NCBI GenBank assembly: GCA_012295275.1
Contig: CM022673.1
Span: forward strand, 23,479,081-23,543,080
Length of the DNA: 64,000 nt
Source: Chrysomallon squamiferum
Taxonomy: Eukaryota; Mollusca; Gastropoda; Neomphalida; Peltospiridae
Reading direction: 5' to 3'
The notes under the pieces are model-generated. The model worked only from the letters and a program-made list of their open reading frames with translations, did no database searches and was not told where the DNA came from. Both the position numbers and the translations under genes were made by a program. This document shows positions 45,068-58,370 of this stretch, piece after piece (the stretch's first letter is position 1; every line of letters begins with the position of its first letter).

Positions 45068-46086
45068 AATCACACAACAGAGTAACACACTGTACACAGA
45101 TTTATACATAGATTGTACACATATTTATAATACAACAAATAGAGAAACACATTGTACATGTATGTAACACATTATAAACTGTATATGATAAACAACTAGT
45201 AAAGTAATGGACATTTTATGAAATATAATCATGTACTATAAGACAGATTTGTAAAACACTGCATACCAGTGATATATCTTGTCCATCTACTTTAATCGCA
45301 CCAGATGTGATGTCATAAAACCGAAAAAGAAGTCGAACAATCGTGCTTTTCCCACTTCCAGTATGTCCAACCTGAAAGCAAACAAATTACAAGACATTTT
45401 CTTCAACTATACATCAAAGCAAAAGGAATATTTTAATTTAAAACAAGTTGAAAAAGAACAAACAATTGTTAACATTAATATGGCACAGGCTACAAAATAT
45501 TGTTTTAAGATAATACAGCTAATAAGCAAATGATTAACTTTAATAATTGTGACAAAATTCCAGGGATACATTTAACTCACCAATGCATATGTCTGGCCTG
45601 GAGGAACAACAAAACTTATATCTTTTAGGATGGGACGACTGAAAGGAAAATATATCTTTACAAATAATAACATAAAACAACACTGTACAATGAATGTGTA
45701 TGTGTCTGTGTGTTTTATTGTGTGAAACACAACAACAACAACACAAGAACAAACACTCACACATGCTATCCTTCATGGAAATATTCATTTATGTACATAC
45801 AGTAATATTTTTTTTCAAAAAGTCCACATCTCTCTTATGTTTTAAATTTATCCATACAGACTTATGAATATGTTGATTTGTTTGTTGTATTTAAAATATA
45901 ACATGGAACAGCTTCATAAGTGTAATTAATTTTCATTATAAAGTGATAGATTTTTACTTTTATATGTATGTGATTAATTACTTGAAATGAATAGAAATAC
46001 CTTGGTTCATAGTGAAAACATACATTCCTGAATTCTATTTCACCTCGTTTCAGTACTATGTCATTGGCATCTGGAATGTCTTTGAT
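40805..46086 (-). CDS. ABCB6: ABCB6 nucleotide-binding domain, exons 12-19
   Basis: ATP-binding cassette that drives transport as a homodimer. Motifs in order: A-loop region [15 protein letters not shown] (aromatic Tyr present); Walker [10 protein letters not shown] in exon 45267-45371; Q-loop [10 protein letters not shown] in 43823-43896; ABC signature [13 protein letters not shown] and Walker B DIVLLDE in 41774-41886; D-loop SALD and H-loop VVAHRLSTV in 41245-41408; C-terminal [17 protein letters not shown] in the last exon. All residues needed for ATP hydrolysis are present. The protein ends with an acidic and Asn-rich tail (DENDDNNTA). Confidence 0.95.
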
Positions 46087-49000
46087 CTTCAATACAAAAA
46101 TGTTAAAAAGAATAAAAAAAAGCTTATTTGTAATGACATCAAAAATGTATACATGTTTACCATATACATATTATTATAATATATATTGACATGACTGTAA
46201 CATATACTGCACATCTCATTGCAAATAATGTATAGTCATGGCTCACTGTGGTTAATGTATATATTACATGACTCACTATGTTTAATGTTTACTGATATAA
46301 CTCACGGTGTGTAATGTATACTGACATGACTCACTGTGTGTAATGCATACTGACATGATTGTGAAACATGTACTGATTTAACTGGCTCTCAGTATAATTA
46401 CTAGATTTCATATCATGTTTCTTTACACTATTAATATCACATTTCCTGAATGTTTGCAGTGCTAATTAACTGGCTAGAAATATATTTCAGAAAATGAATT
46501 AGCAAAGTATCTGTTTAGGTATTTTCATAAATATAAATGAATAAGAAAATTGTACTTTTAAAGAAATACATTACCTCCTGATCTTCCTGCAGCAAGTCAA
46601 ACATATTTTCCATGTCAATGAAAGCCTGCTGAATCATCCTAAAATAAAATAAAATATAGCAGTTGTGTTTACATTACAGCATGTTAATTGGCTAATACCA
46701 TTATGTTTTTGATACTGATTATTAAATGTACAGTAGTACTAAGTTACTACTATGGGGTGATTATTAAATGTAAAGTAGGAAGTTATTAATAATATTAAGG
46801 GGTGCCTTTTAAATATAAAGTAGTAGGTTACAACTAACTTGAGTTGATTACTAAATAATAAGTAGTCAGTTACTCTATTATGAAGTGATTACTTAATGTA
46901 TAATAGTAAATTACAAATAAGTTGAGGTCATTACCAAATTTAAAATAGCACGTTACTAATACATTGAAATCATTACTAAATGTGTAAAAAATATTACTAC
47001 TTTAATAAATTACTAGCATGTTGAGTAATTTTAGGATGTAAGTACTGTTGCTAGTATTTTGAGGGATTTTAGCATGTAACAGTGTAAATACCTATAATAG
47101 GTTCCAAGCCAGTTGAGAGGAGCATACAGCTGTGCAATATATGTTCCAAAGAGGACGTAATCACCGACTGTGAGGTGCAAGTTGTTTATCCCATAGACAA
47201 CAGCGTATGCACAAAGTAGAGATCCAGACATATAACCAATGGTAACAACTACATTCTGAGCAGTGTTCAAAAGATTCAGGCTTGCTGTCGACTTCCATTC
47301 CATTTGCTAATAACAAACAATTATATTAATTACACTAACTAACTAGTTTCTTTTAATAACAGTTGCCTAGTCTATCAGTCGGTTTTAGTAACAGTTGTCT
47401 AGTTTATCACAGTCTGTTTTAATAATTGTTGTGTAGTCTATCACTTTGTGTTTTAATAAGAGTGTGTAATTTGTCATAGTCTGTTTTAATAAATCTTGTC
47501 CAGTCCACTTCATTCTAGTTTGTGGTTTGTCTGAAGTGTGCCGTCTAGGTTTTTTCTAGACTGTGGTTTGTTTAAAGGATGTGGTCTACTTTATTCTCAT
47601 CTGTAGTTTGTTTAAAGGGTGTAATCTTCTTTATTTAGTCTGTAGTTTGTTTAAAGGATGTGGTCTACTTTATTCTAATCTGTAGTTTGTTTAAAGGATG
47701 TGGTCTACTTTATTCTCATCTGTAGTTTGTTTAAAGGGTGTAATCTTCTTTATTTAGTCTGTAGTTTGTTTAAAGGATGTGGTCTACTTTATTCTAATCT
47801 GTAGTTTGTTTAAAGGATATGGTCTACTTTATTCTAGTCTGTAGTTTGTTTAAAGGATGTGATCTACTTTATTCTAATCTGTAGTTTGTTTAAAGGATGT
47901 GGTCTACTTTATTCTAATATGTAGTTTGTTTACAGGATGTGGTCTACTTTATTCTAATATATAGTTTGTTTAAAGGATGTAATCTACTTTATTCTAATAT
48001 GTAGTTTGTTTAAAGGATGTGGTCTACTTTATTCTAATATGTAGTTTGTTTAAAGGATGTAATCTACTTTATTCTAATCTGTAGTTTGTTTAAAATAGTC
48101 TACTTTATTCTAGACACATTAAACAGTCAGGAATTGCTAAAATGCTGCAAACACAATTAGGTTAATAAAGTAGAAAATTACTGAAAAGTTAATTCAGTTA
48201 TATAAATAATGAATTACAAGAAATAAATATTGTTCAAACAGTGTGCTAACATTTTGGTGCTTGCACTGATGTATTTTTGTCAAAATGCTGCAGGAAGTAT
48301 TAGTAAAAAGGATTATATTTTTAGTATTAAATATATACCAGTGTACTTGTTTATAATTTATAATATTTTATACTGCTGAATAGGCAGGTGTTTTACTGGA
48401 TATTCCATTCGTAATGGTGTTACACATACTAACCTGAAATTTCCTGATAGCTTCATCGTACCTTTTTGTTTCAAATTCAGAAGCTCCATAATACTTGACC
48501 TAAAAATAATTGAAAAGAGAAAACAGACTGTTTATAAAGTATAACATCAAATATCAAACCAAATCAAATTTTATAGACAATACACAAAAAAAAAAAAAAT
48601 TACTCATCAGTTAACAAGGTGTGGACTAAAACAGATTAATTTACTATTCTGCTGAAGTGGGATAGATAAAGATAATTTCTTTATAAATAAAAAAATAACT
48701 TTCTCCAACATTAACAAAGTTTACAAATGTAAAAAAAAATTTAAAAATGGATTATCAAAGGTAAGAATGAAATAAGATACTGAAGTAAGTTAATTTACAG
48801 ATCTACTAACAGGTTTGCCAAAAAACTGAATTTCTAACAAACATTATAGAAAAACAAACCGTTTCAAAATTGAGAAGTGAATCCACTGCTTTGCCATTAG
48901 CTTCATTATCTAGTCTGTTAGTCTCTCTCCGAAACTTTGTTCGCCATTCTGTTACAACTATTGTTACAGCTGCAATATTTAAATTTATAACGTTGTTGAA

Positions 49001-52000
49001 TCATAAATAAAAGATTTTAATTTATATCCTAAACTGTTCTAAAATTATTCATTCATGACCTTAACTACTGTGGTCATGTCATGCTTACAAACATACTAGC
49101 AAGGGTGTGGACATTCTATTAAGTTCATAGAGACATACTATCAAGTGTGTGGACATTCTACTAAGTGTATAGTGGCATACTATCAAGTGTGTGGACATTC
49201 TACTAAGTATATAAAGACATACTATGAAGTTTGTGGACATTCTACTAAGTATATAGAGACATACCATCAAGTGTGTGGACATTCTACTAAGTATATACAG
49301 ACATACCATCAAGTGTGTAGAATTGCCACAGGTTAATAGTAACACATGTTTCTGAAACATTTAAAAGTTTAAATAACTACATCTGAAACATGTCAAGTTT
49401 AAATAACTACATCTGGGACATGCAAAGTTTAAATAATTACATCTGGGGATAAACAAACCACATGTGAGACATGTAAAGTTTTACTTACTCAAGTAGAGAG
49501 CCATGCAGAGGAAGACAACAATACCAAATATGTAATTGAATTCTGTGATGAAGTAGATGACAGCAATAAGAATGTCAACAATTGTAGGAACAATCTGAAA
49601 GACAACATAGCTGAAAGAGAAATATAAGATGATTAATAATAGAAAATATCTTTTAATTGGAACAAATAACATATAACTCTCAGGTTAGCATAAATAAACT
49701 AAATCCATTGTAAGAACTATATAATCTGGGGGATTTTGTTGCTATTGTTTTTTTGTTTTTTTTGGTTTTTCTGTGGGTGTTTTCTTTTGTTGTTGTTTTG
49801 TATTTTTCTGAAGAAAACTTATTTTAGTACATTTGAAAAGAAACTTGATCATTTATTAGGATATTAATAAGAAATGACTGTAGAAACTGTTCATGAAAGC
49901 CTGATATGCCAGACATGTTTCTGAGATGTTCTTGTAAGTATTTTTGAACATAGCTTGGAATCAGTATATTTTTTAACAAGCTTTGTGAATAAGAATCCAC
50001 ATTAATAAAAGTTGATGTTCTGTTAACTGAAATGTGTAATATATAAGAAATAAAAATATAGCATATTTACATAAATCTATTAATATAATATTTATGTTAA
50101 TAAGAGAATTATTACTGATGTTTCTAACATAAGTAAATTATTATTGATGTTACTAACATAAGTACATAAGTTATTATTGATGTTTCTAATTAATATATAT
50201 TAGAAACATCAATAATAAATTACTTATGTTACTAACATTAGTAGATTATTAATGATGTCACTAACTTGAGTAAATTATTGATGCTATTGGTTCCTCTATC
50301 AACCACTCTGAGAACTTCACCAGTCTTTCTGGCCAGGTGCCATCGCAAAGACAGCCTGAAAAAATAAAAAATAAAAATATTTTTAAAAAATCATCATGGC
50401 TATAGGGGCAAGTGGGAAATTTTTTGGCAATAAGAGCCATATTTCTAAACAGTATCTGTTATATCACTTTGTTTTGCATGAGATCCGTATCATTAGTAGC
50501 ATGAGTTCCTTTTTATACATTGTTCCATAGATAGGACATATATATATATATATATACTATGGTCTTTATATATACTGAGATGGAGGAACTGGTTTAACAG
50601 CAAACAGCACAACAGATGCACTGCTGACTGATCCTACAATATATCAAGTTTTACCTTCAATATACTTATAATGAGATACTCCAAACAATACGTATAAATG
50701 TGATTTTTCTTGAATTACAAATCTGTACAAGATACACCCTCAAAAATATATTTGAAAATTCACTGGTAAAACATCCAGGTATTACTGATATGTGTGATCT
50801 TGACTGTTCTTTAAAATATTGAGTTACAGCTGATATCATATCATATAGTTCAAATGAAATGCCATTAGCAAATCCAAAGTAAAACAAAAGATTTAAAGGC
50901 CTACTGATTACTGCTGCCATTAGTTGGATATTTACTGCCATATTTAGGGAAGTAAAATACACTTTGAAGTTATGTAATATTTAGACACACTTTGAAACAT
51001 TTAATGAAATATACCATTTTGATTGTGTTAAATCTGTTATTATGTACAGAGATGTGAAATAATTTATATATAGAACTAAATTAATATTTACAAAAAATAA
51101 TACATACGAATGTAAATGACGCAGAAGTTTAACTTGGATGTGACGAGTAGTGAACTGCTGAACTTTGATCCACATCAAACTGCGAATGTTGTTCAGCAAA
51201 CCTGTTGTCCCTGAAGAGTAAAAAATGCAAAAGTGATAACTCTATGAATATCAAATGATACCAACACTGAAATAAAATGTTTAACATATTAAATGTGTTC
51301 ACGACAAAAATATGAATGACAAGATGTAACAACATCAATATAAAATGTGTTAATGATAAACAATGAATAATAAGAAATAACACTGAGTAATATTTATTAA
51401 TGATAACAACATCAAGTAAACAGATAAAATCTGCTAATGATAAATATTATGAAAAACAGGAGGTAACAACAGAAATAAAAGATCCCTTAAATCTAATTAC
51501 TAAGAGTGATCTGTGGAGCAGTGGTTTTCTTACTATTATTTCAGTTATGTCAAGTTTTACTGAAGTATGAGAGTAATTGTTTGGGGGGAACAATGTGTCC
51601 GTTTTGATAGATTAAGAAGCACTATTGTTTGTAATCTTTTGAGTATTTAAATGTTTTGGGCACAGAACTGCATGGTCCAAAATTATGAAATTTTAAAAGA
51701 AAACATTACATGAATTTCACTATAGCTTATTTTGCTTAAATTAGTCTTTTTCTTTTAAGACTACATCTGCATTTGAAATAATGTCCAAGTAATTTAGACC
51801 AAAACTGATCAATATACATAGTTTACCATTACCACTACTGGCATAACCAAGAGAGTTGTAAGTTGAATTCAACATTTAAATATTTCGTAAAAGACTGATC
51901 ACACAATTTTTATTCGATTCATTTAATAATATTATTTATTTATTTATTTACTTTATAAACAGCATTTTTTTTTTTTATTATTATTATTTTTTATTAATAA

Positions 52001-55000
52001 GATATTTGTGTTTGCATTTTACTTTAATAAATTATGCTGGGAAACAGATTGGAGTAACAATGTATTAATAAATAACTCAGTGTTAAATTTAAACAAAAGA
52101 AAACAAAAACAATGAACACTTATCTATGATATATTATGGTTTATCTGCTTTGCATCTGAGAAAGAATAAAGAAAGGATACTGTAAAGGTCATCAGTATAA
52201 TATTAATATATATCATTCTTTGTACTTTATGATTTTTCTTCAGTTTAAATTTAAAAGCTATTTTACACATTATTTTATGAATCATCAATGTGAGTCATGT
52301 AAAAGTTTGGAATGATATAGTTGAAGAAGTATACTGTAGCCTTGGAAACACTGTAAAATGTAAAACCAGAATTTTAATCTAAAGTCACTTCTTAAAATAT
52401 TGTGTGGAAAGAAATTGGAATCTTGCATGTCACTACCTAGAAAAAATACATTTACTTATTTACTTCTTTCTCAAGTTAATAATTAAAGTTTTTAGTAAAA
52501 TTAACCAAATTGGAATCTTGCATGTCACTACCTAGAAAAAATACATTTACTTATTTACTTCTTTCTCAAGTTAATAATTAAAGTTTTTAGTAAAATTAAC
52601 CAAATCTGACTAAAATTAATACATGAAACATTTTTCAAAGCATATCAAAAAAATATTATAGATAAATATATTAGCACAACAATAAAGCAAAAATATGCAT
52701 ATGCATAATATTACTGAGGTGAGTTATAAAAGCTTATCAAATTGTATTTTATTATTTTTTTTTTTTTAGTTTTATTTGAGTGGAGCCCACTTAATAGGCT
52801 CATAAATCAAGACAAAATGTTACAATTCCAAATCATGCACAAGAATGTTATCTGTTTACTGTCTATGAAAACCAGTCTTGGGTGCAACTGAAACCAAGAA
52901 AGTTCACTGAATACCAAAAAAAAAAAAAAAAATGAAACACTACCTCAGAAACCTGTGGGCAATCTTCATAATGTTGATGTTGCTGGAAACAGAATTCCAT
53001 AGGGAATCAGAATCTGCAATCATTTAACAATGCTTAGTATTGCAAAACATAGATTTTTGCCTGAGGCATCCATACTCTGGTAGCATATTACTGACTTATG
53101 TCTCGAAAAGTTTTATGATATTACTAATATCTGTGGCTGTAATTTTAACTAAAGGTCATTTCAGAGTCTCATGATCCATTAGGTCAAAAGTTTATGAATT
53201 CAATGTGTTTAGTGGCAGAGACTTATATTTCAACCAGTCACAATAAAATGTGCATAATCAGTTGTTTTAACATCTTTTAACTCAGCTTACAAGCCACCTA
53301 TAATATTGTGAATTGCATGGAAAAGAAAATTTGCTCTTGAACTGTATATTGTTTGTTTGATTATAAGTTATTCAGTGAATTCATACTTGGCATTTGAGAA
53401 ACACATTTTAAAAGTAACTGGCAGCACACACATTTTTGAGGTGGACAGCAAAAACAGTACCCCAGATTCCACAGTTTGAAATTGGACGTGCTATATGGTA
53501 AGCTAATAAAATGAGTTTTCTAATGACTTGTGGCAAGATGGGAATAAAAAAATAATAACCATATTTTTCTTGAAAAATTGGTTTCAGACTTAAATTATGT
53601 TGCAGTGAATGTACACCCAAAAATTGTCTTTATTGAGTCAAATTCTGAAGCAAATCCACATGATAGTTTTTAAGTAAATGATATTTATCTGTGTTTTACT
53701 CTGTGGTGATTATCTGTTTATATCCACACAAATCATTTTGGCCTGTTCCTCATGTGTTTTGGCCTTTTCATCTAGCAGAATACAGTGAGTATTGTCAAAA
53801 CAATTACAGAGGTGCTTTCTTGGTGGAGTACCTTCAGGTTCTTAAATCCCATACAACACTGATCATCAGAAATGGAATGGTATTTTTTGCACATTTGTCA
53901 TTTTAAGAAATTGTTTTTCACACTTCCATGAATTGACATTGTTTTAATATTGCATAGGTTGTGAGGTATTTCTTGTGATAGTAGTAAAACAGATCTCAAT
54001 ACAGGGTCACTGTCCTTTGTTACTTAATCAAGTTAATGTTCATTATGAGTAGCTGAAAATGGCTCATATCACATTTGCTGAGGCTGTCACATTTTTTACC
54101 AGTATTCAAAAAGTCACCTCTCAAAAAGTAAGCAACATATAAAAAAAAAATATATATATATTTTCCTGTGTTTATATTCAAAAGTTCTACTTAATTAACA
54201 AAAAAAATGAAAATGGACATAAATTTATAAACTGTGGCTGCCACTACCTACTTAATGCCTATTCCCCAAAAAAGTTTTGCCTGTGATATGCAGTTTTCTT
54301 TTTAGCAAATTAAAAATTATTAAGACTGGTCCACTGGTTGACAATGCCCATTTTGACAAAAATGTCAAATTTAGAACAATTATATTTGATATTTAGGTAA
54401 ATTAGGACCAAACCAAAGTTGTATATTCATTCTTATCACTGAAATAATTGATTACAACTGTTGGGTGAATTGACACTGAATGACCCTGAACAGTGCTAAG
54501 ATTATTTTACAGCAACTATAAATACATGGTATCAGTGTCTTCAGTTTTCACCATGAATGGTTTTTTATTGTTATTTCACTAACCTGTTGTTAAATTTTGT
54601 AATATATAACTTACAGGCAGGCAAATTAATTGATTACAAGTGTGTATTAATAAATAAATAAAAACCTGTGGCTCCTCCTCTAAGGAAGATGAGTCCGACA
54701 TACACCATGATGAGATCCCATCTAAACTGTAACTTTCCAGTAGGTGCTGGAGGTTCTGTGACATCAACATCAAGTCTTGGTGCTCTCTCTATTGTCAGAC
54801 TGTTTACTGCAAACATAATAATACACTCTGAAATGTACTCAGAAACATGAACACACACAGGAATCATAACAAAATAAGACACAATAAGGATTAACATTCA
54901 GATTGTGCAAATCTGTACTGTCGTCTCTCTACAGTCAGAAATGTTAAGTGTTTCTAGATAAATACATATAGAAATGATATTTCAGGACTTACTGATATAT

Positions 55001-58000
55001 TTGCTGTAGATAGGCACAAATACATTGATGATGCGCCCCCCAACCAGTAACAGAATGCACAAAAAGACTGTGATCTGCAGAAATGGGTTCTGCTTTGGCC
55101 ATATATATGGCATCATCATCTTTATTTTCTGTAGAATATTCTTCCACGTTGAAGATGACTGACCATGTTCATCTGATGTCTGAAACAGTTCAATTATTAT
55201 TTTACTTATTCACAGAATAAATGGTAAACAATACCATTACCACTTTACTTATTCAAAAAGTAACTGCTAAACAGTCTTGCATTACTTGGAACCTGCATGT
55301 AATGTTATAGACAATTTGAATTATCATAGTTAACACTACATTTAGAAATTTTACCAAAAATAAAGAAAACTTTAACTGTTGAAACATATTGCATGCTTAT
55401 ATAATTATTTTGCATATCAAATGAACACATTGCATTAAGAAATTGCTGTTAACAATAATGTGAATTTTGCAGCAACAGAAATGGGTTTTATGAATTAAGG
55501 GCTAAACTCTGTAGGATGCTATAAGTCCTTCCATGAACAAAAAATGTTATTGAGACAAATAACAGAAAGATTACTGAATTATCTATTACCAACCCTAATT
55601 CAGGTATATAATTCAATTATCACTTTACTTATTCACAGAGTTAGGGTTAAATTTATAGAGCTAATCAAGTTTATAAACATCTCAGTGATGACACATCTAC
55701 ACTAAAATGGCACACAGATATTTTCTACATATACATTTTTATCATTATACATACTTTATAGGACTTTTATTTGCTTTTATCATGAAAAAAAAATTCATTT
55801 TATTCAGTTCACAACAGAAACTATAACCAGATCAGTACTTCATGTTTACCTCACTGTTTAGGCTGGAATAATAAATTGATGACCTCCGACCTGGAGCCCA
55901 AAACCCAGATATAAACAGCCAGAGACTCCCAACATAGCGCACTATCCACATTGCCAATTCAATGCGGTCCCCCATGCTGAAATAAAATGAATTATATAAA
56001 ACTCACTAACATATAAAATTCTCAGGATTTTTTTATTTATTATTATTATTTAAATACATCATTAGAACTAATTCTAACCATAACCCAAACTCTCAGATTA
56101 ACATTATCATTATTCATAAAATTTCTTTCAAATTTTTAAATTCATATATTTTGATGAATTTAGTAATAATAATTATTACTATGCTTTAAACAGAGCCTCA
56201 AAGAAAAGAAAAAGAAAAAAATTTAGAACTGTGCAGTGGAAAGAAGTTATGAAATTTAATCTGGAAGCAGTTAGACAAAGAGATGTAGTTCTAGAATAAG
56301 GTATAATTAAAATTAAGTTATTAAAAAGTGATAAATAAATAAGTAGATAAATTAAATAAATAATATTTAATTTAATGCTGCATTAAAATATTTCTCTTTC
56401 CATCTGTTAAATAATTAAATATATAATTATAAATATTTAGAGGTATAACCCTAATTAGAGAGGAAGAAAAATTCTGAACTGATTTTAGCCTCAGAGCAGA
56501 TAATGTTTACACACATGCACACATCACACACTCACAAACACACACACAACTGTATTTTCAGCCACTGACTAAACCATTTTTATTTGGATAAATCACTACA
56601 CAGATCATTCACAATTTATTCTTAAATTTTTCAGTGTTTGTTTAGATGTTAAAAATAAAATACCATTTTGAAAACATTTAAAAAGTAACAAATAATTGAT
56701 TTTTTTAAAATTACATTCGCAAACTGTCTACCTCAGTGACCTATAAACCAGCAGGACCCATAGGAACTGTCACTTTTAGGATTATTTTATCAATATTGAC
56801 AAAAGGTTAATGTGACATTTTGTGAAATATATTTGTTTTAATTTTTAACCTATATAATTAAAAAATTGCATCTATGATGGCAAATCTTTGTGAACTTCTA
56901 ATACCTTTTAGTGCTTTTTTTGTGCACATATATGATGCAGGTTTTCCCACTGTATTTTAAACAAAAACTGGTGATGAGAAAATGTGTAAGTACCATTATT
57001 TGCAGTGTTACTGATAGATGTTCACACTTCTTACTGACTATGATTGTGTGCTTCACAATGAACTTTTGTGATGTCTCAAATAATTATGTATTATTGTTTA
57101 GCTTCATGATAATTTTTCAAGGTAGAAAAAAGTATTACTGATTACTGTGAATATAAAAATATTCCTTTGCCTCAAGCTTCATTTACATGATAAATGTGAT
57201 GCACTGTTAAAACAATAAATATGTTTCTCTTAAGTGTTGCTCTTTAAATACGTAACAACGTAACTCAAAGTAATTTAGTAAATCTAAATTGTGTCAATGC
57301 TGATGACCGAATGTTGGAAATATATATCTATTTATAAATAATCATACTTAGAGTAAACCTATAGGATATCAAAACTGAATTATGTTAAAATTCATGAAAT
57401 TTATGAGTTGAAACACTTGACATTTAGTGTAATCATTATTTGTATAATTTAACCAAAATACAACATCTTAATTTAACAGGAAAAATATTAACGACAAAAT
57501 TTATCTGATACGAGAATTTAGGAGACAAAATATGACCTCATTACTGAACCACTCAATATTTTACTTTATTCACTATGTTACCTACCTGTCGAGATACCAC
57601 CACCATGCATGGCTACCCCATGAGATGAATGCTAGATTCTCCCTGACAAATGCAAGACACCAGAACACCAAGAGAACTAGACCATGGCCTCGTGTAGGAA
57701 CTGACGGCAAAGCGTGGCTTCGTTCTAATGCAATCAACTGAATGGAAAACATCCAGGCAATCATAATAGCAACAGCATTAAATATCTGGTAACCATAAAG
57801 CTGAGACTGGCCTGAGGAGGTGTTCTGTAAGATCATGTGTATCAATGCCTCAAAGAAGAGGATCCAACTGACTGCAATCTGAATAACATAGCCACATCTG
57901 AGTGGAATGTGCTTCTTCTCAATGCGACAAGAATAACGTCCAAAAATAATACACTGCAAACTTCCACATATTGTAATGAAAGCCAAAAGGATTGATGGTG

Positions 58001-58082
58001 CTATTGTGTCCAGAAAACATCGGCTAATTCCATCTGCATGCCACAAATGTACCCAATCACTAGCATTATCACAAAACTTCAT
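40805..58082 (-). CDS. ABCB6: ABCB6-type half ABC transporter, complete gene (19 coding exons)
   Basis: Membrane half-transporter of the ABCB6/HMT1 family, linked to porphyrin and heavy-metal transport in mitochondrial, endolysosomal or plasma membranes. Coding exons in order: 57586-58082, 55850-55976, 54993-55179, 54666-54806, 51108-51210, 50266-50355, 49489-49610, 48860-48969, 48434-48499, 47092-47306, 46575-46638, 46001-46086, 45581-45638, 45267-45371, 43823-43896, 43191-43291, 41774-41886, 41245-41408, 40805-40907. All junctions are GT-AG and every phase matches, giving 2526 nt and 841 residues (human ABCB6 has 842). Layout is an N-terminal multi-helix TMD0, a six-helix ABC membrane domain and a C-terminal nucleotide-binding domain with every catalytic motif. 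The start [10 protein letters not shown] follows an acceptor at 58101-58102, so the 5' UTR is spliced and its upstream exon was not located. Several introns carry minisatellites. Confidence 0.95.
42429..42655. repeat. About 86-bp tandem repeat in ABCB6 intron
   Basis: The unit starts GTGCTGTCTCTGTCTGCATT and ends ACTGGGATTTGGGAAAGTTT. There are two full copies and one shortened first copy. It follows a segment (42325-42430) resembling 14660-14780, so a dispersed repeat seems to have been amplified locally. Confidence 0.85.
42880..45120. repeat. Minisatellite-rich introns around ABCB6 exons 15-16
   Basis: Four diverged arrays occupy the introns: TGTTGAGTGTATTATTTGTA units (42900-43110); ACATTATCTGATATTGTATC units, about 35 bp (43297-43660); AACTGAAAGCATATGGCACA units, about 30-40 bp (43896-44250); and GTAACACACTGTACACAGTA units with TATATCACACAACTAACA, about 40 bp (44330-45110). 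A (TA)n tract lies at 45027-45058. Exons 43191-43291 and 43823-43896 sit as islands between arrays. Confidence 0.8.
46575..54806 (-). CDS. ABCB6: ABCB6 core membrane domain, exons 4-11
   Basis: These exons encode the six-helix ABC exporter fold. Recognisable blocks are [133 protein letters not shown] and [20 protein letters not shown]. These are near-verbatim ABCB6-family signatures ([12 protein letters not shown], LLNFETVKYY, LNWxGTYYR), which separates this gene from ABCB7/ATM1 transporters, where those positions differ. Helix 5 and 6 segments ([11 protein letters not shown]) and the elbow before the nucleotide-binding domain are intact, with no frameshift. Confidence 0.93.
46690..47000. 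repeat. Degenerate minisatellite in ABCB6 intron
   Basis: Loose units like GATTATTAAATGTAAAGTAG followed by GTTACTA, about 45-50 bp, six or so copies, strongly diverged. Confidence 0.6.
47540..48112. repeat. 40-bp minisatellite, about 14 copies, in ABCB6 intron
   Basis: The unit is GTAGTTTGTTTAAAGGATGT followed by GGTCTACTTTATTCTAATCT. Copies are very alike, with GGATGTGGTC and GGATGTAATC variants that alternate in places, implying recent unequal exchange. Confidence 0.93.
49080..49330. repeat. 42-bp minisatellite in ABCB6 intron
   Basis: The unit is CATACTATCAAGTGTGTGGA followed by CATTCTACTAAGTATATAGAGA, about six copies. As 42 is divisible by three, it keeps frames open on both strands ([14 protein letters not shown] on minus), which are not genes. 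Confidence 0.9.
50169..50226. repeat. Perfect 20-bp-arm hairpin in ABCB6 intron
   Basis: TTATTATTGATGTTTCTAAT (50171-50190) is followed after 8 bases by its exact inverse (50199-50218). Outer CATAAG/CTTATG extend the pairing after a short indel. The arm also occurs in direct repeats just upstream (50110-50165). Confidence 0.9.
51211..54665. other. Longest internal ABCB6 intron (between exons 4 and 5)
   Basis: About 3.45 kb. Contains an exact or near-exact 95-bp tandem duplication at 52412-52605, poly(T) tracts near 51966 and 52755, and unrecognised sequence at 53400-54560. The opposing open frames at 53408-53620 and 53691-53906 are not in any recognised family. Confidence 0.6.
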
Positions 58083-58100
58083 CTTCTTACACTTCTGTAT
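54993..58100 (-). CDS. ABCB6: ABCB6 N-terminal region (TMD0 and linker), exons 1-3
   Basis: Part of the ABCB6-like gene. Exon 1 begins at 58100 with 18 bases of 5' UTR before the ATG at 58082. It encodes [18 protein letters not shown] and then hydrophobic segments such as [33 protein letters not shown] and [19 protein letters not shown], followed by the conserved [12 protein letters not shown]. Exon 2 adds [20 protein letters not shown]. Exon 3 holds the linker [17 protein letters not shown] and the first core helix ([20 protein letters not shown]). In the family this extra N-terminal domain serves targeting and stability rather than transport. An NAS sequon near the N-terminus parallels the N-terminal cysteine and glycan region of ABCB6 proteins. 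Confidence 0.9.
55274..55610. repeat. Dispersed repeat, copy 1, in ABCB6 intron
   Basis: About 337 bp closely matching 59861-60172 in the same orientation, from GTCTTGCATTACTTGGAACC to ATCTATTACCAACCCTAAT. There is one internal deletion difference near 55355-55375. No coding frame; family not recognised. It is probably a short interspersed or non-autonomous element. Confidence 0.85.
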
Positions 58101-58370
58101 CTGAAATAATAACATAATGGTCTATTTTTCTGTCCATATAAAACATTAAAAAAAAATGTAAAACAATAAAAATAGAAATACATACATAAATAATCATTTC
58201 TTTACCTGTAACCTTTTTTTGTGACTTTATGTTTCAGTGTGCAAAGTTGTTTAAGCACTATGTTTATGTATACTGCTAAAGAAAGTTAATTTACATATTT
58301 ACTTTACATATATAATACATTCATTTCAGTAATACCTTGCCTTTCCAATAATAATATAATATACCTCAGT

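Noticed and set aside
49085-49360. 91-residue repeat protein on the minus strand (14-residue units)
   Set aside because: Explained by the 42-bp minisatellite, whose unit length keeps frames open.
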